This document shows, in pieces, positions 1 through 10,193 of a stretch of 64,000 nucleotides of DNA (positions are counted from its first letter, which is position 1; every line of letters starts with the position of its first letter). The position numbers and the translations under genes were made by a program. The DNA is taken from positions 1,798,001 through 1,862,000 of the forward strand of contig NZ_CP151633.1 in the NCBI RefSeq assembly GCF_038397715.1, in the 5' to 3' direction. Source of the DNA: Microbacterium sp. LWO14-1.2 (GTDB lineage Bacteria > Actinomycetota > Actinomycetes > Actinomycetales > Microbacteriaceae). Below the pieces are notes generated by a model that worked only from the letters and a program-made list of their open reading frames with translations, was not told the DNA's origin and ran no database searches.

Positions 1-1743
<1,743 letters not shown>

Positions 1744-1753
1744 CGGTTCGGTC

Positions 1754-1789
1754 GACGAGGGGCGGATGCTGCGGCATCCGCCCCTCGTC
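1754..1789 (+). terminator. rho-independent-like terminator after argG
   Basis: Perfect 16-bp inverted repeat (GACGAGGGGCGGATGC and its complement) around the tetraloop TGCG, beginning 11 bases after the argG stop. There is no long T tract, which is usual in very GC-rich actinobacteria. Confidence 0.75.
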
Positions 1790-1817
1790 TGCGTCTGCAG
1801 CCGTCTGCTGTGAGTTC

Positions 1818-1857
1818 TGATAGTTATGTTGCACATCAGTGTGCAACATAACTATCA
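1818..1857. promoter_or_regulatory. TetR operator overlapping the promoter of the 1865 operon
   Basis: Perfect palindrome with 18-bp arms (left arm 1818-1835, right arm 1840-1857) and a 4-base spacer TCAG. It is AT-rich against a GC-rich background. A minus-35-like TTGCAC (1829-1834) and a minus-10-like TATCAT (1853-1858), 18 bases apart, lie inside or at the edge of it, and the ATG follows 6 bases later. Autorepression by the TetR protein encoded next is the simplest reading. Confidence 0.8.
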
Positions 1858-1864
1858 TGGAGGC

Positions 1865-2488
1865 ATGACCACCCGTGCACCGCGCCGCGACTCGGTCGAG
1901 AACCGCGCCGGCATCCTCGACGCCGCTCGCGCGACCCTGGCGAACGACCCCCGTGCGTCGATCGATGTCATCGCCCGCAGCGCCGGCCTCTCGCGCCGCA
2001 CCCTCTACGGCCACTTCGACGACCGTGACGCCCTGATCCGCGAGCTCATCTCGACCGGCGCGCAGCGCTTCAACGCGATCGCCGAGTCGGTGACCGACAG
2101 CGACCCGCGCCTCGCCCTCGCCCGGCTCGCGGCCCGGCTCTGGAGCGAGGCCTCGCACGTGCAGTTCGCCGCCGCGCTCGCCCTCGACGAGGCCCACGTC
2201 GAGCACACCGCCGAGGCGCTTGCCCCGCTGCGTCGCACGGTCGCCGCCCTCGTGCAGCGCGGGCAGGACGAAGGCAGCTTCCGCACCGACATCGCCGCCC
2301 CGACGCTCGCACGCCTCATCGAAGAGGTCGCCCGCACCGTCGTCTCACGCACCGATGCGAACAGCAGCGGGGCCGCGAACCTGGCCGTGCGCGCGCTTCT
2401 GAGCATCGCGGGACTCTCCTGGCGCGAAGCCGACGATCTTCTCGGCACGCACCCCGACATCATCGAGGCCGAGGAGGCCGACGCATGA
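1865..2488 (+). CDS. TetR-family transcriptional regulator
   Basis: A 207-residue regulator with the TetR helix-turn-helix at about residues 31-50, ending in the recognition segment LSRRTLYGHFDDRDAL. The alpha-helical ligand domain follows. An in-frame ATG at 1826 lies inside the operator; I chose 1865 because a TATCAT minus-10 box ends 6 bases before it and the protein then begins at the normal distance from the DNA-binding domain. The next gene starts by ATGA overlap, so the regulator is translationally coupled to the ABC-like protein and YhgE/Pip protein and probably represses all three through the palindrome upstream. The inducer is unknown. Confidence 0.92.
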   Translation: MTTRAPRRDSVENRAGILDAARATLANDPRASIDVIARSAGLSRRTLYGHFDDRDALIRELISTGAQRFNAIAESVTDSDPRLALARLAARLWSEASHVQFAAALALDEAHVEHTAEALAPLRRTVAALVQRGQDEGSFRTDIAAPTLARLIEEVARTVVSRTDANSSGAANLAVRALLSIAGLSWREADDLLGTHPDIIEAEEADA

Positions 2489-3339
2489 GGATCACCCTGC
2501 ACCAGGTCAGCAAAGGCCGCGGCGGCCAGGCGCTGCCGACGACCAGCCTCGAGTTCCACACCGGCGCCGTGCGGTTCGCCCTCGCCGAGACCGAGCAGCG
2601 TCCCACCGTGCTCGGCCTCATCGCCAGCGGCCGCATGCGCCCCGAGACAGGACGCGTGACCATCGACGGCGCGACGGACAACCGGATGCTGCGCCGCACC
2701 GTCGCACTCGTCGACGCCCCCGACGTCAGCGACCCCCACCCCGACATCGCCCTCGCCGGCGTCGTCGGCGAAGAGCTCATGTTCGCCGGACTCGGCGCCA
2801 CGCCGCTGCACGCCCGCCGCTGGCTGAACCAGCTCGGCTACGGCGAGCTCGCGTCCGTGCCGATCGGCAACGTCGACCCGGCGGCGCGCGTCCGCATCCT
2901 GTGCGAACTGGCGGTGCTGCGCGACGGCACGCAGGCGATCGTGCTCGTGGCCCCCGACCGCCACGGCGGCAGCCCCGACGGCTGGTGGCGCATCGCCATG
3001 GAGTTCGCCGACCGCGGGTACGCCATGCTCGTGATCGTAGGCGGATCGGCGGCCGTCGCCCTGGAGCGGATGCAGGAGTTCGACGCCGTCAACGCCTCCG
3101 GCCCCATCGCACCGCTGACGCTCGACACGGATGCCGAGGAACCCGACGGGTCGGTGAGCGAGGACGGCGAAGCCGAGGACCCCCGCGGGTCGTTGAGCGA
3201 GGACGGCGAAGCCGAGGACCCCCGCGGGTCGTTGAGCGAGGACGGCGAAGCCGACCGAGACGAAACGCGCCACGACCCGCACGACGCCGAGCTCACGGCA
3301 TCCGACACCGAGACCGAAGACGAGGAGGGCGCGCGATGA
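2485..3339 (+). CDS. degenerate ABC-transporter ATPase homologue (nucleotide site lost)
   Basis: The 284-residue protein begins with an ABC-like layout (MRITLHQVSKGRGG, then a target strand, helix and GRVTIDGATDNRMLRRTVALVD), but the Walker A loop is replaced by ALAETEQRPTVLGL around residues 33-46, the signature is replaced by VDPAARVRILCEL, and the Walker B position reads IVLVAPDRH. It should therefore not hydrolyse ATP. The last ~80 residues are acidic and disordered, with a 13-residue tandem repeat (DGEAEDPRGSLSE). It overlaps the TetR gene and the YhgE/Pip gene by ATGA, so it likely acts with the YhgE/Pip membrane protein as a scaffold or sensor. Function is inferred from context only. 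Confidence 0.7.
   Translation: MRITLHQVSKGRGGQALPTTSLEFHTGAVRFALAETEQRPTVLGLIASGRMRPETGRVTIDGATDNRMLRRTVALVDAPDVSDPHPDIALAGVVGEELMFAGLGATPLHARRWLNQLGYGELASVPIGNVDPAARVRILCELAVLRDGTQAIVLVAPDRHGGSPDGWWRIAMEFADRGYAMLVIVGGSAAVALERMQEFDAVNASGPIAPLTLDTDAEEPDGSVSEDGEAEDPRGSLSEDGEAEDPRGSLSEDGEADRDETRHDPHDAELTASDTETEDEEGAR
3153..3270 (+). repeat. 39-bp tandem repeat inside the ABC-like gene, related to the intergenic array at 45.7 kb
   Basis: Three copies with a 39-bp period (starting 3153, 3192 and 3231). Each carries GTTGAGCGAG or a one-base variant, and the last runs into GAGACGAAACGC. The same head (GCGGGTCGTTGAGCGAG) and tail (GAGACGAAACGC) occur in the intergenic array at 45724-45842. The period is a multiple of three, so the reading frame is kept. 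Confidence 0.85.
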
Positions 3340-5171
3340 AGGTCCCCGCCATGATCGCCGCCGAGCTGCGGCGGCTCACCGCCAGCAAGATGGGCATCAT
3401 CGCGCTCGTCGCGCTCGTGTGCGTGCCGATTCTCTACGGCGGCCTATACCTCTGGGCGAACCAGGATCCCTACGCGAAGTTCCCCGAGGTCCCTGTGGCC
3501 CTCGTGGTCGACGACGAGGGCGCGCCGGCTCCCACGAGCGACGCGACGGCGACGGCATCCGACACCGTCAACTACGGCGAGGATGTCGCGGACAACCTCA
3601 TCGACGGCAATGCCTTCGACTGGCAGCGGATGACGGAGGACGAGGCCGCCGAGGCGCTGCGCACCGGGTCCGTCGATTTCACGGTCACGATCCCCGCCGA
3701 CTTCTCAGCCGCGCTCACCTCGGCCGCCGGAGACGAGCCGCACCAGGCGCGCATCGATCTCGAGACGAACGACGCGAACAACTACCTCGCGTCCTCGATG
3801 GGCACTCAGGCTGTGGAGAAGATCCGCAGCTCCGTGGCCGAGATGGTGGGCAGCGAGGCCGCGGAGCGTCTGCTCACGGGCCTCAGCGAGGTGCGCGACA
3901 ACCTGGTGACGGCGGTCGACGGCGCGACGCAGCTCGCCGACGGGGCGACGACCGCGGCATCCGGCAGCGCCACCCTCGCCGACGGCACCTCGCAGCTCGC
4001 GTCGGGCACCGCCCAGCTCGCCTCCGGCGCGAGCACCCTCGCGGCCGGAGCGCAGCAGGTGAGCGACGGCAACCGCCAGCTCGCGGATGTGGCCGACCGC
4101 GCCGGGTCCGTCGTGCAGCAGGCCACGAACGCTCTGCCGCAGGTGCGCAGCGACATCGCGACGCTGCTCGCCGACCAGGGCCTCGCACAGGACGAGATCG
4201 ACCAGGTCCTCGCGACCCTCGACCCGCTCGCGACGCGACTGCAGGAGGGCAACACCACCGTGCAGACCGCCGTCGGCAAGGTCGATCAGCTCGCCGACGG
4301 CGCCGCAGCAGTGGCATCGGGCGCGTCGCAGCTCGCGAGCGGCGCGAGCACGGCCGCATCGGGGGCAGCGGCCGTGAACGACGGCGCCGTCCAATTGCGC
4401 GACGGCCTGTCCACCCTCTCCGACGGCGCCGCCCAGCTGCGCGACGGTCTCGCCGACGGTGTCGCGCGCATCCCGGCATCCACTCCCGAGCTTCGCGAGA
4501 AGCAGGCCGACACGATCGCCGACCCCGTGAAGGTGTCGAGCGACAAGGTCGCGTCGGCCGAAGACTACGGCGCGGGTCTCGCGCCCTTCTTCGCCGCGCT
4601 GTCGGGCTGGATCGGCATCTACGCGCTGTTCCTCATCGTCAAGCCGATCTCTCGTCGCGCGGTCACGGCCCTGCACTCGCCGATCCGGGTGACGCTCGCC
4701 GGCTGGCTCACCCCGGCGATGCTGGGCGCCGTGCAGATGCTCGGCCTCATGGGCATCCTCGCGATCACCCTCGGCTTCACGTTCGACAACCCGATCGGCA
4801 CTCTCGGGGTGCTGATGGCGGCGTCGGCGACGTTCGCCGCGATCATCCTCGCGCTGAACGTGTGGCTCGGATCCGTCGGCCAGTTCATGGGCCTCGTGCT
4901 CATGGTCCTGCAGCTCGTGACGGCCGGCGGCACCTTCCCGTGGCAGACGCTGCCCGCGCCGCTCGCCGCTCTGCATCACGTTCTCCCCCTGGGGTACGTC
5001 GTCGACGCGATGCGCCAGCTCATGTACGGCGGCGATCTCTCCCGCGCCGGGTGGGATCTCGCGGTGCTCGGCATGTGGCTGGTCGGTGCGCTCGCTCTCG
5101 CGGCGATCGGCGTGACGAGGATGACGCACCGCCGGACGCTGCGCGACCTGCAGCCGAGCCTGATCGGCTGA
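3336..5171 (+). CDS. YhgE/Pip-family membrane protein
   Basis: A 611-residue protein with one N-terminal membrane segment (about residues 19-36, then LYLWANQDPYAKFPEVPVAL typical of YhgE/Pip), a long extracytoplasmic region rich in repeated LADGxxQLASGA units that should form a coiled-coil or helical stalk, and about five C-terminal membrane segments resembling an ABC-2 permease (FPWQTLPAPLAALHHVLPLGYVVDAMRQLMYGG). The family includes the phage infection protein Pip and ESX/type VII-linked proteins of Gram-positives. The ATG overlaps the previous stop; GAGGAG precedes it. Pairing with a dead ABC ATPase suggests a permease-like complex not driven by the usual ATPase cycle. Confidence 0.88.
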   Translation: MKVPAMIAAELRRLTASKMGIIALVALVCVPILYGGLYLWANQDPYAKFPEVPVALVVDDEGAPAPTSDATATASDTVNYGEDVADNLIDGNAFDWQRMTEDEAAEALRTGSVDFTVTIPADFSAALTSAAGDEPHQARIDLETNDANNYLASSMGTQAVEKIRSSVAEMVGSEAAERLLTGLSEVRDNLVTAVDGATQLADGATTAASGSATLADGTSQLASGTAQLASGASTLAAGAQQVSDGNRQLADVADRAGSVVQQATNALPQVRSDIATLLADQGLAQDEIDQVLATLDPLATRLQEGNTTVQTAVGKVDQLADGAAAVASGASQLASGASTAASGAAAVNDGAVQLRDGLSTLSDGAAQLRDGLADGVARIPASTPELREKQADTIADPVKVSSDKVASAEDYGAGLAPFFAALSGWIGIYALFLIVKPISRRAVTALHSPIRVTLAGWLTPAMLGAVQMLGLMGILAITLGFTFDNPIGTLGVLMAASATFAAIILALNVWLGSVGQFMGLVLMVLQLVTAGGTFPWQTLPAPLAALHHVLPLGYVVDAMRQLMYGGDLSRAGWDLAVLGMWLVGALALAAIGVTRMTHRRTLRDLQPSLIG

Positions 5172-5178
5172 CATCGGA

Positions 5179-5249
5179 GACGTTTTCGAATCGCTTGACT
5201 TGCAACCGCGACCACCGCGGAGTTGCCAGTCAGGCGATTCGAAAGCGTC
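5179..5249. repeat. 71-bp near-perfect palindrome downstream of the YhgE/Pip gene
   Basis: Arms 5179-5206 and 5222-5249 are 28 bp with three mismatches; the centre CGCG-ACCAC-CGCG continues the symmetry. It could be a terminator hairpin for the upstream operon, although there is no T tract, or a protein-binding or mobile-element footprint. It is clearly less GC-rich than its surroundings. Confidence 0.75.
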
Positions 5250-5258
5250 CAGTGCGGC

Positions 5259-5354
5259 TAGGATTCGAGAATGCGTCCATGGGACGCGCTCTGGGACTCT
5301 CTGGGACTGAGTCCCGTCGAGCCACCCGAGAGAGTTTTCGATGATGACAACTGA
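5259..5354 (+). other. possible leaderless upstream ORF before the acylase gene
   Basis: A TAGGAT box (5259-5264) lies 6 bases before ATG 5271, the same spacing as at other leaderless starts in this window. The ORF 5271-5354 encodes 27 residues (MRPWDALWDSLGLSPVEPP and eight more) and ends inside the first codons of the penicillin acylase gene, overlapping its ATG by 14 bases. It could couple or attenuate translation. Coding potential is unproven. Confidence 0.3.
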
Positions 5355-7992
5355 TCAGGCTGCTGTCGTGGAGCCTGCGCGCCGCTCGTGGGGAGTGCGG
5401 CTGGGCAGGATCGCGTTCCTCGTGGTCGCGGCGATCGTCGTGATCGCCGTGGCCGCCGCGTTCTTCGTGACCTGGACCATCCAGCGCTCCTTCCCGCAGA
5501 CCGAGGGCGAGCTGCGCCTCGATGGACTGCAGGCCGAGGTGACGGTGCAGCGCGATGCGAGCGGCGTGCCGACGATCACGGCCGATTCCTCGCACGACCT
5601 CTTCTTCGCGCAGGGCTTCGTGCACGCGCAGGACCGCTTCTTCGAGATGGACTTCCGCCGCCACGTCACGGCCGGCCGCGTCGCCGAGATGTTCGGCGAA
5701 TCGCAGGCGGGCACCGACGCGTTCCTGCGCACCCTCGGGTGGCGCAAGGTCGCGGAGGAGGAGGTCGCGCAGATGGACGACGTCACGCTCGGCTACTACG
5801 AGTCGTACGCCGACGGCGTCAACGCGTACCTGTCCTCCCGCTCGGGGTCCGAGCTGTCGCTGGAGTATGCCGTCCTCGGCATACAGAACCCCGACTACGC
5901 CCCCGAGCCGTGGGAGCCCGCCGACTCCGTCGCGTGGTTGAAGGCGATGGCGTGGGATCTGCGGGGCAACATCGAGGACGAGACCGAGCGGGCGCTGCTC
6001 ACCGCCCGGCTCGCCGACGGCGGTGAGGATGCCGCGCAGCTCGGCGCCACGCTCGACCAGCTCTACCCGCCGTACCCGTTCGACGAGAACCCCGTGATCG
6101 TCCCGACGATATCCACGGTCCCCGCCCTCGACACCGACGCCGAGCCCGCGGCGTTCTCGACCGCGCCCGCCGACCCCGAGCTGCAGCAGGCCGTCACGAC
6201 GGTCGACTGGACCGAGGCATCCGACGTCATCGAAGCGGCGAGCCTGCTCGTCGGAGACGTGGGAGAGGGCATCGGCTCGAACTCCTGGGTGGTGTCGGGC
6301 GACCTCACCGAGAGCGGGATGCCGCTGCTCGCCAACGACCCCCACCTCGGCGCCTCGCTGCCCTCGGTCTGGTACCAGGTGCAGCTGCGGTGCGCGTCGG
6401 TCTCGGACGAGTGCCCGTTCGACGTCGGCGGATTCTCGTTCTCGGGACTCCCCGGCATCGTGATCGGCCACAACCAGCACGTGGCCTGGGGCTTCACCAA
6501 CCTGACGACCGACGTCACGGACCTGTACGTCGAACGCATCGAGGGCGACCAGTACTGGCGCGACGGCGCTCTCGTGCCCCTCGAGGAGCGCACCGAGACG
6601 ATCCGCGTCGCAGGCGGCGACGACATCGAGCTCACCATCCGCTCGACGGGACACGGCCCCCTCATCTCCGGACTCGTCGACGACTTCAGCTCCCTCGCCG
6701 ACGACCCGGGGCCGGGTCTCGTGGCGGGCGGGGCGACGGCATCCGCTCCGGGCGGTGAAGACGCCGAGTACGCCGTGAGCCTCCGCTGGACGGCGCTCGA
6801 CCCCGGAACCACCGGCACGGCGATCTTCGCCCTGTCGACGGCGCAGGACTTCGACGACTTCCGCGTCGCGGCATCCCTGTTCGACGTCCCGGCGCAGAAC
6901 CTGATCTACGCCGACACCGAGGGGAACATCGGCTACCAGACGCCCGGCCGCCTCCCGATCCGCGGCGCGGGCGACGGATGGATGCCGCAGCCGGGGTGGG
7001 ACAGCGCGTACGACTGGACGGGCTTCATCCCGTTCGACGAACTCCCCGTCTCGTACAACCCCGCCTCGGGCTACATCGTGACAGCGAACAACGCGATCGT
7101 CGCCGACGATTACCGCTACTTCCTCTCGCGCGACTGGGACTACGGCTACCGCGCCGCGCGCATCGCGTACCTCATCGAACGCCGCGCGGCGGCCGGACCG
7201 CTGACCGCCCAGGACATGCGCGACATCCAGATGGACAGCGAGATGTGGATCGGCAAGCGCCTCGCCAGCGCGCTCGACGACATCGAGGTGGACGGTGCGG
7301 GCACGGAGGATGCCGTCGACCTGCTCCGCGACTGGGACGCGCAGAACGAGGCGGACTCGGCAGCCGCCGCCTACGCGAACGTGCTCTGGTCGAACCTCGT
7401 GCAGAACCTCTTCGTCGAGCGCGACGAACCGCTGCCCGCCGACGGTCAGGGTCGGCTCTTCACCGTCGTCGGCGCGCTGCTGGACGACCCGGACGACCCG
7501 CTGTGGACCAACCCCGCGATCGACGTCGACGGACGGGACGAGATGCTCGCACTGTCGGCCGAGGAGGCCTACGCCGAGCTGTCGGGCCTGCAGGGCACCG
7601 ACGTCACGGCCTGGAACTGGGGAACGCTGCACGCCATCACGCTCACGAGCGACACCCTCGGCTCGTCGGGCATCGCTCCGGTCGAGGCGCTCTTCAACCG
7701 CGGCCCCTATGCCGTGAGCGGCGGGGCGTCGGTCGTGAACGCCACGGGCTGGCAGCTGGGCGAGTCGTACGCCACCACGACGGTGCCGTCGATGCGCATG
7801 GTCGTCGACCTCTCGGACTTCGACGCATCGACGTGGATCCACCTCACGGGCGCATCGGGCCACGCGTTCGACGAGCACTACACCGACCAGACCGCCGACT
7901 GGGCCGCGGGAGTGCAGCGCCCCTGGGCCTTCTCGCCCGAGGCGGTGGATGCTGCGGCGCAGCGCACGCTCGTCCTGAGCCCTGCGGGGTGA
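5341..7992 (+). CDS. penicillin acylase family protein (N-terminal nucleophile hydrolase)
   Basis: The 883-residue precursor has an N-terminal membrane anchor at about residues 19-45, then the alpha-chain region and the autocatalytic cleavage site at Gly312-Ser313 in GSNSWVVSG, with Ser313 as predicted nucleophile after self-cleavage. The following LLANDPHLGASLPSVWYQVQL and GLPGIVIGHNQHVAWGFTN blocks are typical of the beta chain. The family hydrolyses amides such as penicillins, N-acyl homoserine lactones and acyl peptides; the substrate here is unknown. It is anchored and acts outside the membrane. A GAGAGAG ribosome site sits 6 bases upstream; ATG 5344 is an equally possible start. It is not closely coupled to neighbours. 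Confidence 0.92.
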   Translation: MMTTDQAAVVEPARRSWGVRLGRIAFLVVAAIVVIAVAAAFFVTWTIQRSFPQTEGELRLDGLQAEVTVQRDASGVPTITADSSHDLFFAQGFVHAQDRFFEMDFRRHVTAGRVAEMFGESQAGTDAFLRTLGWRKVAEEEVAQMDDVTLGYYESYADGVNAYLSSRSGSELSLEYAVLGIQNPDYAPEPWEPADSVAWLKAMAWDLRGNIEDETERALLTARLADGGEDAAQLGATLDQLYPPYPFDENPVIVPTISTVPALDTDAEPAAFSTAPADPELQQAVTTVDWTEASDVIEAASLLVGDVGEGIGSNSWVVSGDLTESGMPLLANDPHLGASLPSVWYQVQLRCASVSDECPFDVGGFSFSGLPGIVIGHNQHVAWGFTNLTTDVTDLYVERIEGDQYWRDGALVPLEERTETIRVAGGDDIELTIRSTGHGPLISGLVDDFSSLADDPGPGLVAGGATASAPGGEDAEYAVSLRWTALDPGTTGTAIFALSTAQDFDDFRVAASLFDVPAQNLIYADTEGNIGYQTPGRLPIRGAGDGWMPQPGWDSAYDWTGFIPFDELPVSYNPASGYIVTANNAIVADDYRYFLSRDWDYGYRAARIAYLIERRAAAGPLTAQDMRDIQMDSEMWIGKRLASALDDIEVDGAGTEDAVDLLRDWDAQNEADSAAAAYANVLWSNLVQNLFVERDEPLPADGQGRLFTVVGALLDDPDDPLWTNPAIDVDGRDEMLALSAEEAYAELSGLQGTDVTAWNWGTLHAITLTSDTLGSSGIAPVEALFNRGPYAVSGGASVVNATGWQLGESYATTTVPSMRMVVDLSDFDASTWIHLTGASGHAFDEHYTDQTADWAAGVQRPWAFSPEAVDAAAQRTLVLSPAG

Positions 7993-8001
7993 GCGGCCCG
8001 G

Positions 8002-9342
8002 TCAGACGGATGCCGCGGCGCGGCGCGCGATGACCCAGATGCCGACCGCGGCGGCGAGGAAGATCGCGGCGAGCATCGCCCACCCCACCGGACCGTACGT
8101 GATGGCCGTCGCGTTGACGACGATCGGCGAGGCGAGCGCTCCGAGCGAGAACCCCATGCCGAACACGCCCTGATACGCCCCGGCTCGCACGGGGTCGGCG
8201 AGCTCGAAGCTCAGGCCCCACGCGCCGGCCTGCGACAGGATCTCGGCGAACGTGTGCGCCACCATCGCGACCACGAGCACGACGATCGCGACCCACGCGG
8301 GCAACCCGGCGGCGAGGGCGTAGACCAGGCAGGCCGCCACCATCAGCCACCCGGCGACCATCGTCACACGGCCGGCGACCCGCACGTCGTGGGTGCCGCG
8401 CGAGGCACGCACCTGGAACAGCACCACGAGCGCGGTGTTGACGACGAGCAGCACCGACACGACGACCTCCGGCGCCTCGGTGTAGCCGGTGATCCACAGC
8501 GGGATGCCGAACTCCGCGACGCCGAACTGCATGCCGAACACGGCCGACAGCACGGTCAGCAGCAGGTAGCGCGGGTCGCGCCAGGGCGAGCGGCGGTTCC
8601 AGTCGCGGCGCGACGCGGCCGCGGCATCCGTGTCGATGGAGCCTGTCTCCGTGCGCACGTCGTGGATCGCGGTGCGGCTCGGTGCATCGACCGCCGAGGT
8701 GAGCCGGAGTAGCGGCAGCGATCCGAGCGCGCAGAGCAGACCGCCGCTCGCGATGACGATGCGATAGGCCTCGGGGGTGCCGAGCGCGAGGGCGATCGCG
8801 CCGAGCCCCGATCCCGCGGCGATCGACAGATTGGTGACCGTGCGGAGCACCGCCCTCGCATGCACGCGGCGCTCGGGCGCGAAGCCGCGCGCGATGATCG
8901 CCGATCGTGCGGAGTGTCCCATCGAGTCGAGGAAGCCGCTCGCGCTGGCGAGCACGAGCGCCGACACGAAGTCGCCCGCGAAGGCGTAGGCGGCGAGCAG
9001 CAGCCCGCCCAGCGCCTCGAAGACGAAAGCGAGTCGGCGCGCACTCCACCGATCGGCCATCCACCCGCCGAGGAGCGAGCCGAGCACCCCGCAGCCGCTC
9101 GACACCGCGAGAACGACCGCTGCCTGGGCTGCGGAGAGGCCGATGATCTGCGTGAAGAACAGCACCGTGACCGCGAAGAACACCCCTCGACCGATGCGTG
9201 AGACGGCCGTGGCGGCGACGAGCGCCCGCAGCACCGGATCGCTCAGACTCGACGCGAGACGCGCGAAGAAGCGGTCGGGCTTCGCCGCGGGTCCGGCCTC
9301 CGGCACTGTCGTCGTCTCGGGGTCGGGGTCGCGCGAAGTCAC
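8002..9342 (-). CDS. MFS transporter
   Basis: A 446-residue major facilitator with about 12 hydrophobic segments and the loop motif GGWMADRWSARRL between helices 2 and 3. It resembles drug or small-molecule exporters (DHA1-like). The start is GTG 9342, preceded by GGAGG. It is convergent with the acylase gene (9 bases between stops) and divergent from the alpha/beta hydrolase. Substrate unknown. Confidence 0.88.
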   Translation of the reverse strand: MTSRDPDPETTTVPEAGPAAKPDRFFARLASSLSDPVLRALVAATAVSRIGRGVFFAVTVLFFTQIIGLSAAQAAVVLAVSSGCGVLGSLLGGWMADRWSARRLAFVFEALGGLLLAAYAFAGDFVSALVLASASGFLDSMGHSARSAIIARGFAPERRVHARAVLRTVTNLSIAAGSGLGAIALALGTPEAYRIVIASGGLLCALGSLPLLRLTSAVDAPSRTAIHDVRTETGSIDTDAAAASRRDWNRRSPWRDPRYLLLTVLSAVFGMQFGVAEFGIPLWITGYTEAPEVVVSVLLVVNTALVVLFQVRASRGTHDVRVAGRVTMVAGWLMVAACLVYALAAGLPAWVAIVVLVVAMVAHTFAEILSQAGAWGLSFELADPVRAGAYQGVFGMGFSLGALASPIVVNATAITYGPVGWAMLAAIFLAAAVGIWVIARRAAASV

Positions 9343-9411
9343 CCTCCATCCTCACATGACGCTCGGACACCGCCCTGCACACCCGGTTTCGCCGAGCGGT
9401 GACCACTCGAT

Positions 9412-9417
9412 TACCGT
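9412..9417 (+). promoter_or_regulatory. minus-10 box of the alpha/beta hydrolase gene
   Basis: TACCGT ends 6 bases before the GTG start, with no ribosome binding site between; leaderless transcript expected. Confidence 0.5.
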
Positions 9418-9423
9418 TGTCGA

Positions 9424-10185
9424 GTGGCATCCAGTTACCTCGCACCGAAGGGCACGCCCGTCACGCTGCTCGAGTTCGAGCACGGCGGCGCGACGCTGAT
9501 CGCCGAGACGTTCGGCGAGGCCGGCCCGACCTTCCTGCTGCTGCACGGCATCGGCATGGGCCGCAGCGTCTATCTCGATGTGGTGCAGCGTCTGCGCGGG
9601 CATGTCATCGCCCTCGACCTGCCGGGGTTCGGCGAGGCCCCCGAGCCCGATCGCACGCTCACCATGGAACGCCACGCCGACCTCGTCGCCGCGTACCTCC
9701 GCCATGTCGGCGAGGGCCCCGTCGTGGTGATCGGCCATTCGATGGGAAGCCAGATCGCGGCGGAGCTCGCCGCTCGGCATCCCGACCTCGTCGAGGGCGT
9801 CGTGCTCGCCGGTCCGACCGTGAACAAGGCTGCCCGCAACATCGCCGCGCAGGCCCGCTATCTGCTCACCGACCTCATCGGAGAGCGCCCGCTCGTGATC
9901 TGGCGCGGTGCGCGCGAGTACCTCCGCGGTGGGCCCCACCTGTTCCGGAAGATGCGGGCCACGATCGTGCATGAACCTGAGAAGGCGTTCGCCCGCATCG
10001 ACTGTCCCGTGCTCGTCCTGCGCGGAGAGAGCGATCCGCTCGCTCCCCTGAGCTGGTGCCGCGAGATCATCGACGAGATCCCCGGCGCCGACCTGCAGGT
10101 CATCCCCGACCACGGGCACGGCACGCTCATCAGCGACTCCGAACCGGCGGCCGAGCTCATTCAGGGGTTCGCCGACCGCCTCTGA
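9424..10185 (+). CDS. alpha/beta hydrolase
   Basis: A 253-residue serine hydrolase of the alpha/beta fold. The oxyanion segment LLHGIG is at residues 39-44, the nucleophile elbow GHSMG at 104-108 (Ser106), the acid is Asp204 in RGESDPLAP, and His230 or His232 completes the triad in PDHGHG. It has no signal peptide and should be cytoplasmic. The start is GTG with a TACCGT box 6 bases upstream. The substrate is unknown; the family covers esterases, lipases and C-C hydrolases. It stands alone, followed by an intergenic repeat element. Confidence 0.9.
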   Translation: MASSYLAPKGTPVTLLEFEHGGATLIAETFGEAGPTFLLLHGIGMGRSVYLDVVQRLRGHVIALDLPGFGEAPEPDRTLTMERHADLVAAYLRHVGEGPVVVIGHSMGSQIAAELAARHPDLVEGVVLAGPTVNKAARNIAAQARYLLTDLIGERPLVIWRGAREYLRGGPHLFRKMRATIVHEPEKAFARIDCPVLVLRGESDPLAPLSWCREIIDEIPGADLQVIPDHGHGTLISDSEPAAELIQGFADRL

Positions 10186-10193
10186 GGTGCGCA

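Noticed and set aside
1826..1864. ATG 1826 as the tetR start
   Set aside because: It lies inside the operator, would add residues read from the palindrome, and lacks a ribosome site; ATG 1865 has the TATCAT box at standard spacing.
3153..3270. CRISPR array
   Set aside because: The repeats are in frame inside a coding region and the spacers are also repeated; no cas gene is present. The same holds for the arrays at 30997, 45724 and 50844.
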